NCBI GenBank assembly: GCA_018292915.2
Contig: JACVVK020000088.1
Coordinates: 727,501 to 791,500 of the forward strand
Reading direction: 5' to 3'
DNA length: 64,000 nucleotides
From: Batillaria attramentaria
Lineage: Eukaryota > Mollusca > Gastropoda > Batillariidae
In this document: positions 1-9,889 of the stretch, piece by piece
Numbering within the stretch: the first letter of the stretch is position 1
Layout: each line of letters starts with the position of its first letter
Notes under the pieces: model-generated
What the model saw: the letters and a program-made list of their open reading frames with translations, nothing else
Database searches by the model: none
What the model was told of the DNA's origin: nothing
Position numbers and translations under genes: made by a program

Positions 1-766
1 AACAGACAGCTTTCATGACCTTGACCTTCAGTAAAGGTCATTCAAAAGGTAGGTCTCCTTGCTGTCTATCATCATGCCTCATTTGGTGCCTCTTCTGTTT
101 GTTGTTTCGGAGAAAATGCCAATTCCCCAAAAACAGCTTGCATGGCCTTGACCTTGCCTAAAAGTCACTGAACACAGGCACATCAGTAAAAGTGTTGCCA
201 ATGTCTATCATCATGCAAAGTTTCATCCTTCTGGTTCTTTTAGATTCTGGGAAAATGCAAATGTAAAATTTCCAAACAGATTGCTTTCATGACCTTGACT
301 TTGGGTCAAGGTCATTTAAAATGGTATGTGTGCATAGATCTTATCACTGTCGATCACCATGCCAAGTTTGGTGCCTCTGCTATTTGTTATTTCTGAGAAA
401 ATGCCAATGTTAAGGTTTCACAGAAATAGCTTGTATGGCCTTGACCTTGACACAAGGCCATTGAATATATGTACCCGGTATACTGTAAAGTTCTTATCAA
501 TGTCTATCACCATGCAAAGATTAAAACCTCTGGTGTTTGTAGTTTCTGAGAAAATGCCAATGTAAAAATATACAGACAGCTTTAGTGACCTTGACCTTGA
601 GTCAAGGTCAAGGTCACTAAAGCTGTCTGAAAATGAGTCCTTGACCTTCAGTCAAGGTCATTCAAAATGATGTGTTTTGAAAGGTCTTATGGTTGTCTAT
701 CAGCATGCCAAGTTTGGTGCTTCTGCTGTTTGTAGATTGAGAGAAAATGACAATGTTAAAATTTTT

Positions 767-816
<50 letters not shown>

Positions 817-864
817 ACGACAGAGGGTTATTACATAGACTCCCATTGTTACACAAGGAAGCCA
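1..864 (-). mobile_element. Helentron-like repeat element, copy A (3' part outside window)
   Basis: This is the reverse orientation of the family seen complete at 29840 and 37722. It contains tandem units of about 160 bp with phrases such as CTTGACCTTGAGTCAAGGTCA and GCCAAGTTTGGTGCCTCTGC, then a CA tract (770-812), the 5' motif CAGAGGGTTATTACATAGAC and the inverted terminal motif CACAAGGAAGCCA ending at 864. The other end lies left of the window. Confidence 0.75.
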
Positions 865-1593
865 AAAACAACAAGCCTGCAGACGAGGAGGAGCTACTTC
901 AAGCTACTATCAATATTATCATGCCTCACACCTAGCAAGAAAGGCCCATGCTGGCATCATTGTGGTTTGAAGTGTCCCCTACTCGTCTGCTGTGGCTTGT
1001 CCTTTTTAACAAATCTTATCATATATAGAGTTCAAACTTCCTACAACATGTTACACATCTTACAAGAGGCCATTTCGTGTATCTGGAAAATTGCAAGGAA
1101 ATATAGTAATTAATGTATTGTTGGATTTTCTAACTATGCCCTAATAATTCCCGCTCAATAAAAGAACATCTCATAACAGAGGCAACTGCCTTTTCTTTAA
1201 AAAAAACAAAAGAAAAGAAGTAACTGTCCTCTGAAAATTTGTCAGGTACATGTCACCTGAAAATGGTGAAAAGGATGAAAAAGTTAGTGAAAATGTCTCC
1301 TATACATCACTTTCTGGGAGAGTGTTGAACATGTGGCGATCCTGTGCAAGTTTTCAATCTGCTTCTCACTGATGAGGACTGCAATGGTATCTAGTGATGC
1401 ATGCCACATGTTCTGTTTTATAAATTCAAATGACTTGATCACTCTGATCAATCTACAATGGAAGCTTTACTACCTGTTAAATGTTTCAGACAGGAATAAC
1501 TCGATGGAGGCAGGACACAGTGAAATCATATTCCAACATGATGAAATTTGCTTAAATCCAGTTTTCTGCCATTTTCCACATTTTTCTTTCAAA

Positions 1594-1653
1594 ATCATAT
1601 GGGTTTATGTACCAAGCTACCATGCTATCGCTTGGTACATAAACCCATATGAT
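1594..1653. repeat. Perfect 24-bp inverted repeat (hairpin)
   Basis: The arms 1594-1617 and 1630-1653 are exact reverse complements (ATCATATGGGTTTATGTACC plus AAGC) separated by a 12-base loop. No terminator-like T run follows. It could be a small foldback relic. Confidence 0.85.
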
Positions 1654-1744
1654 ACATGTATTGCATTTGGAAACACATAATGAAAGTCAAGCAAAAGTCC
1701 TTGGCAGGGAGAGGGTTGTAAATGTTAGCAGGTAGTTCACTTAC

Positions 1745-1801
1745 CGAAAACTTGTAGTCTCTTCCAAACAGCATCAAACAAGTATCCATTGTCAGCATCC
1801 C
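1745..1801 (-). CDS. Exon-like 57-nt segment, unidentified
   Basis: On the minus strand a strong acceptor (GCCTTTGTTCTCAG) and donor (TTCG/GTAAGT) bound 57 nt that are open in two frames. The phase-0 frame reads GMLTMDTCLMLFGRDYKFS. It could follow the exon-like segment 5811-5912, which also ends in phase 0. No homologue is recognised and no further exons were found to the left. Confidence 0.3.
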
Positions 1802-3009
1802 CTGAGAACAAAGGCAAATAAGCTTTTACTTTGTTAGTTTGTATGCAGTGTCAGGCATATTATAACATGGGGCGTCATCTGCACCAAACCAGCCTTAGGG
1901 CCGAAGATAAGTTCTGATACCAAGCTTAGTGTTCATAAGAGCTGAAGGCCTATAGAACTGTTTTATACACGCTAAATGCAGAAAGTTGTGATACACATGC
2001 ACACCCACTGAGTGACCACCACTGATTTTGAAACAAGAAGAAGGAGAGCGGCGTGGAGCAGAGAGAGAGAGAGAGAGAGAATCCAGTCAATACAGAGGTT
2101 TGCTGGTGTACCGCTGGCTGTATTCATGCTGCGGCATCTGTGATTCAGGAAATGTATACCAGTCAACCGCTGGGAGGGGTGATTGTATACCCGCTGTGGG
2201 AGTTGGCGTGCGATTGTATACTAGGATTGGGTCTCGCGTAGTGAAGTCATATTACCGCAGAATCCATTTTACGACTTTGATTAAGTGACTCATTATAAGA
2301 ATATGGCCATAAGATAACTGAAATTTATAAGCATTCAGTTCAATATCCGTTTTAATTGCGACAGTTTCGTTTCCGATCACGCTAACCACTGTCGTGCACG
2401 ACACATCAGAATGGTGTGTGACTATCGCACAGTTGCCGCAGCGAGCTGCGTCATCATTCAACGGGATGATGTCTGTTAAAAACCCAAGATGCCCTTTTTC
2501 AATTTCAACGAAGTCTTTCCCAAGCACCTTCCTTCCCATCCTCAACAGGTTTAATGGCCTTTGGGATGATCTTCAAATACTCGATCAATTCACCCTAGGG
2601 CATTTGTACCCCATGATTTTCTGCCATTTTACTCAGTTCGAATTGCTGGAAACACCTGCATCGGTTGCTGAACACAACACGGAAATCTCACGAGAGTTGG
2701 CTAATCCAGCTGTTGGTCTATAATCGCACCTGCACGTGCACAGCGGGGATACATGTACAATAGCCCCACCCAGTGGACGACTGGTATACATTTGCCCCTA
2801 TTGTGCATGACTGGTATACATTTACATAAGGGTTAGTGTTTGGGGTAGTGTTTATAATGAGCAGAACACACACATGGAGGGATGGGGAAAGGTAGGAGGT
2901 AGGTATAGGTAAGTAAGCTAGGGTTAACATCCCAGCCACAGGAGTATTGGAAACTGCCTTAAGCAGGTTATGGGGGGAAGGGACAGCTATCCTGCAATGC
3001 CAGAAGCAG

Positions 3010-3510
3010 CGATCAAAGCTGAACGGCTATCTGATTTCAAGGTGGAGGAAGGTCACGCTCACACATGGCTGGTGTTGGTTCGAAGTTACAAGCATAATTA
3101 CTATTTTGGCTTAAATGCATTTCTTGGTGCAGCTGAAACACACTGACTTGTTAGGATAATGTACATTTGACTTTTAACCCTTTCCTTTGCAGAACTATTT
3201 CGCAAAAATGGCAGCTTGTGGTATATACATTCAGTTTTAGGCTTACTGTACACAGACCTTTTATCTTTGATATTAATAACTATAGTTTCTGAAAGGATAT
3301 TGAATAAACGCAATGAGTGTAAAATTATCATCAAGAGGAACAAGTGGGGCGATAACCATGTCCCAAAGGGAGAAAATTTAACTTCTACTACCCTCATGTT
3401 TGACTTTCAAAGTATATTTGCACTCTAGTTTAGTGGAAATGTCCATCCCAAAGCAGTGGAAATAAAATTTGAACCTTGTCATACATACATTTTATTAACA
3501 AATGTGCTGA
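3010..3510 (+). repeat. Interspersed repeat, inverted copies at 12080-12240 and 12740-13140
   Basis: The segment 3165-3510 (CTTTTAACCCTTTCCTTTGC ... GAACCTTGTCATA) is matched in reverse complement by 12740-13140. The segment 3010-3180 is matched in reverse by 12080-12240 (TTTCTTGGTGC, CTATCTGATTTCAA). No long frame is conserved between copies. The family is not recognised. Confidence 0.6.
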
Positions 3511-4481
3511 TTTATCACCTAAGTCAGTTAAAAAATATAAAACATTTTGTGATCATGATGCTGTGCATTGTTTCTGTTCAATCCTCTTTAATACTGACCC
3601 TGCATGATACTTAACAGACTGTTCAAACACACACACTAACCAGTCGGTGGCTGTACTGGCTCAGCCGTCTTCATAGCTTTACCAGGACATGCAGTTATCA
3701 TCATAACTGTCCCACTTAGCGATAGACACCCCTGCTTGTGGTTCATACATGTATACGGCTGAATGGAAGCCTCAGCCATTTTAGCCGTCCCCTGGATTGA
3801 CTTTTGCTTCTTTGTGCGATGGCACCACTGTACCTACAGTACCTCTGTGCTACCGCGTCAAGAACCAAAGCCTCCATCTTGGATGGCCTCGGCATGTAGA
3901 TTTTTAATGCTTTTTGGACAAATGCAGACTTCTACAAATCTGTTCAGGTATGAAACTGTATGGTACATGTAGCTAAACCATTCTAGATTTGTGCTGTAGC
4001 GGTTGTGTGTGGGCTGCATTGCACTGGGACTTGTTTCAAACACTTTTTGGGGCAATATTCACCGTGGACTACCCCTTTAAGGGAACAGGCGAACAGTTCA
4101 GCTGAACACAATTCAGTCCGGTCAGACTGGGGAGCCTCTATGTTGATGTATCTTATGGGGCTCTCACACATGTGGAATCGCGCGCGTGCTGCTTTCGGAG
4201 ATCTCGCCACAAGTGCTTCTGAGTGTGCGATGGAATGCGAAATTAGGGATTTGAAACATATCAGGCTGATTGTTCGCAGTCTGAATAGAGATTGGTGATC
4301 GAGGCCACGATAACATGATAGAATTTAGCTACAACAAACCCGGCTTTGCTGTAGAATGATATCATAGACGATGAGAGATCAGTGACTGACAAGCCAGAGG
4401 TTTGTGTCTAGTTTTATTTACTCCATTTATGTATTTACTGTAGTGTGAGTCAGCGGAGAGTGACACAACAAAACAGCATAC

Positions 4482-4583
4482 CCGTCGATTGTGATATGAA
4501 TCGAGCTGGAAACTGTAGAGGTTTTCCTGTTCGCGATACAGGTCGATGAGGCGAAACATTTCGTCTTCGCGCAATTCCGCCAT
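4482..4583 (-). CDS. MADF-like N-terminal exon
   Basis: Thirty-four codons from ATG (4583-4581) to a donor CGG/GTATGC encode MAELREDEMFRLIDLYREQE then NLYSFQLDSYHNRR. The pattern LIDLYREQENLY...DSYHNR resembles the start of MADF/Myb-SANT-like DNA-binding domains, which occur in regulators and in Harbinger-type transposon proteins. The remaining domain was not found downstream. It starts 27 bp from a Harbinger-like element. Confidence 0.4.
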
Positions 4584-4612
4584 CTTGGAAAAGAAGAGGA
4601 TGGCGAGTGCTG

Positions 4613-5280
4613 AGGTGCGTTCAGTTGAGGTAGATATCTAGGTCGACGTAGCGATCGCAAAAGGAAGAAAGCTAGCAGTCAACTGAACGGCGCTAGCGGT
4701 GCGAGCATTTTCAAAATGGCGGAAAGCGTGAGCGTTGGCGTTGTGAAGGAACTTCTTAAACAAGAACTTTGCTATAATGCTGTTGAGGGGGCGATCGTAA
4801 GCATGATGCAAGCCACAGACAAGTTGTTTTGCATGTTGAGTGAAGAGAAGCAGACCAAAGACAGAAACCCAGCCGTGACGCGCATATGAAAGACTTCGTC
4901 AGTTTAGCAACAACCAGCGCTGAGCGTGAACGCAGAACGCGAACAAAGGAAACGCTGGCTTAGAAATGATTTATGAACGTCCCTAATAGGATTCAGCAAA
5001 TTAAACTGGATAATAAGTTGGTACAGATCAAGCCTGATACACAACGGTCATATCACTTATGATGCGGTCCCCATCGATCTTTAAAAATCAAACAGTTGAA
5101 AAAAACTGAAGCCACACACACGAACGGACGCCATCTTGAAATGAGAAGCTAGCCGAAGCTAGCACCTCTGCGGGGTCCTACTTTTCCTACGCTAGGGGCT
5201 AGCCACGCTACGCGCAACTGAACGCAAGCGCTAGCTTTCCTCGCTTTGCTACGTAGCTGCTAAGCTAACTGAACGCGCCT
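4613..5280. mobile_element. PIF/Harbinger-like MITE with CTG target duplication
   Basis: The ends AGGTGCGTTCAGTT and (reverse) AGGCGCGTTCAGTT begin imperfect terminal inverted repeats of about 80 bp. These are rich in GCTAGC and repeat GTTCAGTTG internally. The 3-bp CTG at 4610-4612 is repeated at 5281-5283. A CWG 3-bp duplication is typical of PIF/Harbinger. The element is 668 bp and encodes no transposase. Confidence 0.7.
4716..4889 (+). CDS. 57-residue ORF inside the Harbinger-like element
   Basis: It starts at AAAATGGCGG and reads MAESVSVGVVKELLKQELCY then NAVEGAIVSMMQATDKLFCM, ending TRI and TGA. The composition is coding-like (helical, no low complexity). It may be a remnant of a transposon accessory protein, since Harbinger elements carry a second gene. 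It is not recognised as any family. Confidence 0.35.
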   Translation: MAESVSVGVVKELLKQELCYNAVEGAIVSMMQATDKLFCMLSEEKQTKDRNPAVTRI

Positions 5281-5810
5281 CTGGCCCTTGCTGGCTGGCT
5301 CTTCTGAGTGGCTAAAACCACGCTACAAGCGCGCGTCGAGTGCGCCGAATAGAACATTTCCTATCGCCGCGCGACAGAATTTTTCAATCGTGCTACGCCT
5401 GTCACTTTGCGCTTAAAGGGGTTGCACGACACGCGACAAAATTTGCTGCAAGCGTGGCGCGACAATGTCGCGTGACGCCAGTGTGCAAGGGCCCCCCTTA
5501 GGGACTGCGATGGACCTGTTACACAAACTGATGGTGCAACTGCGTCGAACAGGAAGGGGAGAAGCAAGGGGGCTGAAACCATGTCATGCTACAGAGGTGC
5601 TGTGTCAGGAATATAGAGCTGCTGGAACACAGAGCACCGGAGAACTGGTACCTAGCGAAGGGCTACCCATTGTCTTTGAAGTTTTTTTTTTTTTTTAGTG
5701 TTCTCAATATCTGACGTATTCGGGCCAACGATCAACATCTGCTTCGAATAAAAAGGTTTGTCGTTTATACAGAAACTGAGAAAGCTGCCTGAATCTATTT
5801 CTGGACCTAC

Positions 5811-5912
5811 CTTCACATCAGTTTTGGGACTGTACGAAGTTTTGGAAAAGTGTTCCAGTAACTCTTCAACATGTTCCATACCGACAGGTCCTGTTGCATT
5901 AAAAGCTGCCAT
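5811..5912 (-). CDS. Exon-like segment MAAFNATG..., unidentified
   Basis: ATG at 5912-5910 opens 34 codons, MAAFNATGPVGMEHVEELLE then HFSKTSYSPKTDVK, ending at a consensus donor AAG/GTAGGT. It looks like a genuine first coding exon in phase 0. The next exon is uncertain; 1745-1801 is one candidate. No function can be assigned. Confidence 0.4.
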
Positions 5913-6679
5913 AGTAAAAACGTGTGCTTTGTCGAATGTTTAAGCACGTGACGCAGATATACCAGTCTTCCTGGTGTCAAGCGACAAATGCCACCTATTT
6001 GGATCATGTGATGATGCAGCGTTTCATGTGAGTAACCTGTCCTGATGCAACATCTTTGGACCGCAACTCACACAAAGATCCACTGCTCTTCATTATTTAT
6101 ATATTGCTTCGTTTATGACGGGAAGTTAGAGAGGGAGGGAGGGAGGGGGAGGGAGGGAGGGGGGGGGCGGGAGTCGAGACTAAGTTGCGCACTGAGCTGT
6201 ACAGCAAAAAGTACGTGCTGGTTCGGCTTAGTTTCAAGGCTGGGTGCTCTTCCTTACTACACTTTCTGTATTCCGCTTGGGGGTTGTTTCTCTTCCTTGA
6301 GGTAGGGAGTCGCGACAGCACATGCTTTCAGTTACTCCCCCTTTTTCATCCAGATTGTCCGAGTGGATGCTCGCATAAACCGGTGAAGCAATTCTCATAC
6401 AAAAAACACTTCAGACTTCAAGAAGCGACTTGTTTTCTCATGTCTCATTTCCCCGAGACCACTGCTTGCGTTATGGAGGAAGAAAGCACCTGACGACAGC
6501 CGCCCGGAGCGGTTTACGAAATTAAAGGTACGCTGTTCCCAACTGAATATGCCACAATGACCCACACTTCTCAAATGTCCACTGAAGGGCCACATGCTGA
6601 TACTGCACATCGTTACTAAACAAGCATTGTCCGTGGAAATAATTCATCCCTTTATTTGCTGGATTAGTGGTACATGTAC

Positions 6680-7463
6680 CAGGGATGCAGATCACGTACA
6701 GCTGAGGGTATAATACCTCGAGGTTGAAAATCACATCATCAAATCTTGAGCTGAGGGTATGAATTAACACGCACACCATCACTGCATTGAGGGTATGAGC
6801 ACGTACGCTTTTTTCTGTCAGTGCGTATCGTCACGTAGAGGTTTTAAGCTGTGGAGGTATGCGCCAGAACATCGCGTAATGCCATGTATTTTCTCACACT
6901 TGTGTGATGTCAGCTCTACAATCATACAGTAGAAACTTGATTGAGCAACATCTTGACTGAGCGACAGGCCGACCGTTTTTCGTTCACTACCGTTTTTGCC
7001 TGGCACGGACTATTTTTCTTCGATTTACCTCCGACCGCCCAGGGCACTTGGGCTGACACTACCCGCGACCCGCCACTTGGACCCACCCCCTACTGTGCAC
7101 GCGTGACCTCGGACAAAGACGGGGCAATTAGCACGCCGCCCCCTAAACACAACTGCAGTTATGCGGGTTGTGATCACCTCATCCGCCAGTTCCGACGCCC
7201 TTTACACCTGTCAAATCACTGACCATTGTTTCCACAAGACACCCTTTCACGCGCATCTCAGTGTTTCTTTGTGTGCCAATGCATGTGAGCGAATTAAGGC
7301 GGATAGTTGATAGGTATGGTGTGGTTCCTAATCCGGCCTCCTTGTTTTTGTGTTTGACAAGAGAGAAAACGAAAACTGCCGCTGGGAATTCAGTCAGACT
7401 AAACTCAGCGATTTGACACGTAGCAAATCTGCATCGCCGGGATGTTAGTGTACGTCGTTTGTA

Positions 7464-7508
<45 letters not shown>

Positions 7509-8208
7509 TTGCCACCGTGACGGAGAGAGAGAGAGGGGGGCTGTGATGCCGCTGGAATTCAACTGGACTAAACTCGGTGATTTGACATTTAGCAAACCGG
7601 CAACGCCGGGATATCAGTGTACGTCGTTTGGACACGTTATCCGTCGCTCAAATTTAGGTAAAGCTGCACAACCTTGATTACAAAAAGACTCCAGGGGGAG
7701 GGGTCCAGACACTATCGTGAGTGTCTGTGGCTTCAGCGACCAACTGTCATTAACGACCGGTTCTGCTCGATCCCATAGGTGGTCGCCCAAAAGAGGTTCT
7801 ACTTTATTTCCTTCCTTTCTTTTTTCTTTCTCAATGGATAATACCTTTTTGATTGACTTAAATGCAACATTTTTCTAGTCACACTCAGTTCCGAGTGACT
7901 TATGAGATCATGATGTATGCAGATATGGGGTGAAATTTAAAAAAATTTTTTTAAAGCATCAGCGCAAGTGTGATCTGAAGAGAGAGAAAGAGAGAGATGA
8001 ATTTTGTAGTCATCAACTGCACACAGTAATAATTGTATATATTTTTGTAGTATTATTAGTATTAAGAGTGTGGTGGCTTATACCCTCAAATATTTTCTGA
8101 AAGGGTATAAAAAACCCTCTAGAAAATGCGGTGTGGGTATAAAAAACCCTCACTTTTTTGCAATGGAGGTATGAAAACCCTTTGCCTTTTAGAGGATCTG
8201 CATCCCTG
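6680..8208. mobile_element. 1.53-kb DNA element with 14-bp TIR CAGGGATGCAGATC and 6-bp target duplication
   Basis: CAGGGATGCAGATC at 6680-6693 is an exact inverted match of GATCTGCATCCCTG at 8195-8208. ATGTAC flanks both sides (6674-6679 and 8209-8214). There is no transposase. The subterminal regions carry repeated GAGGGTATGA / TATACCCTC motifs. CAGGG ends with a 6-bp duplication suggest a hAT-related non-autonomous element. Confidence 0.8.
7378..7637. repeat. Tandem duplication flanking a TG repeat
   Basis: About 90 bp at 7378-7466 (GCCGCTGGGAATTCAGTCAG ... GTACGTCGTTTG) recurs at 7547-7637 in direct orientation. The copies are separated by a (GT)20 tract (7467-7507) and a GA-rich stretch. 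The unit is about 170 bp, within the CAGGG element. Confidence 0.75.
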
Positions 8209-8304
8209 ATGTACTTAAAAATTGTACTTCACTCGACACTAGTTATTGAACAGTTAAAGAACGTGCCCGTTGAGAAGAAATAAAGCCCTCACATACACAC
8301 AACA

Positions 8305-8480
8305 AGAAGGAATGATCCCATCCCATAAAGTTGTTTCTCCAAATTTCATGCCATTTTATCTGTTTTGTTGTTTGTTGATGTTTTCAGTTGTTTTTCTTTC
8401 GCTCTTCAAATGTGTAAGACGGTCTTAGACCTACCAAAGACACTGACTAGACCCGCTACGCTATTGTGGATCGAGGATGG
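8305..8480 (-). repeat. Solo end fragment of the GTTGTTTCTC TIR family
   Basis: AAGGAATGATCCCATCCCAT, AAAGTTGTTTCTCC and TGTCTGTTTTGTTG match the terminal repeat of the 54047-55645 element. They are followed by the subterminal TCTTAGACCTACCAAAGACAC and CGCTACGCTATTGTGGATC, also found near 39110 and 56630. Only one end is present. Confidence 0.55.
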
Positions 8481-8673
8481 TCCTACTAAAACCTGCCCGG
8501 AACCTGCCCGGGGCCCTGTCCGGAATCTGCCCGGGGCCCTGTCCGGGGCCGTTTCCGAGACTGGCGTAATGAAAGAAAGTGGATGTGGCCTTAATTGACG
8601 ACTTTATTTCTTTACTTAGCTTTTGTGTCACACATTTTCCATCTCACGTGTCAAGATGTTTTTGTTCAGTTTT

Positions 8674-9357
8674 TGGCTCACTTGTGTAACAAAGTGAATC
8701 TATGTAATAACCCTCCGTCGTCTGTCTGTGTGTCTGTCTGTGTGTCCGCAGTAAACCTTAACATTGGCATTTTCTCAGAAACTATGAGCAGCAGAGGCAC
8801 CAAACTTGGCAAGCTGATAGACAGCCATAAGACCTTTCAAAGCATAGTGATTGACCTTGACCCAAGGTCAAGGTCACTAAAAGCTGTCTGTTTGGAAATT
8901 TTACATTGGCATTTTCTCAGAATTTAGAAAAGCCAGAGACATCAAACTTGGCATGACGATAGATATTGACAACACCTTCACTGACATACCATGTTCATTG
9001 ACTTTGAGTCAAGGTCAAGGCCATCCAAGCTGTTTTGAGAAAAAACTTCCAAAACCTTAACATTGGCAATTTCTCAGAAACAATGAGCAGCAGAGGCACC
9101 AAACTTGGCACGCTGATAGACAGACATAAGACCTTTCAAAACATACCATGACTGACCTTGACCCAAGGTCAGGGTCAATAAAGCTGTCTGTTTGGAAATT
9201 TTACATTGGCATTTTCTCAGAATCTAGAAAAGCGAGAGACATCAAACTTTGCATGATGATAGACATTGACAACAAATTTACTGACATACCTATATTCAGT
9301 GACTTTGCATCAAGATCAAGGCCATACAAGCTGTTTTGCGGAAAACCTAGCTAAACA
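8674..9357 (+). mobile_element. Helentron-like repeat element, copy B, 3' truncated
   Basis: It begins TGGCTCACTTGTGTAACAAA and CCCTCCGTCGTCTGTCTGTG, then contains two tandem double units with CCTTGACCCAAGGTCAAGGTC and CTTGGCATGACGATAGA. It ends in GGAAAACCTAGC without the 3' hairpin found in copies C and D. Its TG tract is short and interrupted. It ends about 450 bp upstream of TRMU exon 1. Confidence 0.7.
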
Positions 9358-9807
9358 TGTAATGTTATGTCTCTGCAAGAAGTAATACATGTAGTCCAAG
9401 GAGTTGCAATCTTTCAATTTTGTAAGCACATTTTGGGGTATGCAAATCCATGTTACACCAGTCCTCAAGATATGCCAGTTTTTGTGTAAAAATTGATGCA
9501 GTCCTGAGTCAGAAGTCACAACACCAAGTAAAGCACAAGACATAATTAATTTAAGCAGCCTCTATCATATATACTATGTCCAGATGACCTGTGTGAGACC
9601 AACGTCAAATTTGTAGTTCACAGACAATCTGAAAATTTGGTCACTGCCTCAGACAGCTTTGTTAAACTGTCATCTCTCTTTTGTGTTTCTCATCTTTTGC
9701 AAGCACTTCTAGTAAATCGACAGATTTGAAGGGGGGGGGGGGGGGGAACAAAAGAACGTGATAACAGTTGATGCTGAATGGTACAATTTTTTTTATATGA
9801 CAGAGTT

Positions 9808-9889
9808 ATGCAGAGTGTAAAGAGGATCATTTGTGCTGTGTCTGGGGGAGTTGACAGTGCTGTAGCAGCTTTGCTGTTGAAGCGGAAAG
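9808..9889 (+). CDS. TRMU: TRMU coding exon 1 (P-loop)
   Basis: This exon encodes residues 1-27 and the first base of codon 28, starting [17 protein letters not shown]. It carries the PP-loop ATP pyrophosphatase motif. The donor is AAG/GTAATG and the exon ends in phase 1. A strong 3' splice acceptor (a T-rich run followed by ATGACAG) ends at 9803, four bases before this ATG. The in-frame ATG at 9778 is therefore probably intronic and a 5' UTR exon probably lies upstream. Confidence 0.93.

Larger units (their letters stand above)
865..4480. other. Intergenic region, mostly without recognisable features
   Basis: Apart from the hairpin at 1594, the exon-like segment at 1745 and the repeat at 3010-3510, nothing firm is visible. 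A minus-strand stretch at 2290-2560 (VLGKDFVEIEKGHLGFLTDI ...) is open in two frames and may be a decayed coding repeat; it is not recognised. Confidence 0.4.

Noticed and set aside
1..864. CRISPR-like array because of regularly spaced repeats
   Set aside because: Units are about 160 bp with no unique spacers and belong to a dispersed transposon family in an animal genome.
747..935. Open frames of alternating Cys-Val or Thr-His residues at this and other CA/GT tracts (662, 7179, 18794, 33367, 53395, 59111)
   Set aside because: They are translations of dinucleotide repeats and carry no conserved sequence.
2252..2545. 97-codon minus-strand ORF (MRMGRKVLGKDFVEIEKGHL ...)
   Set aside because: Open and coding-like for part of its length, but no splice context, no recognised domain and frame ambiguity upstream. 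Left as intergenic.
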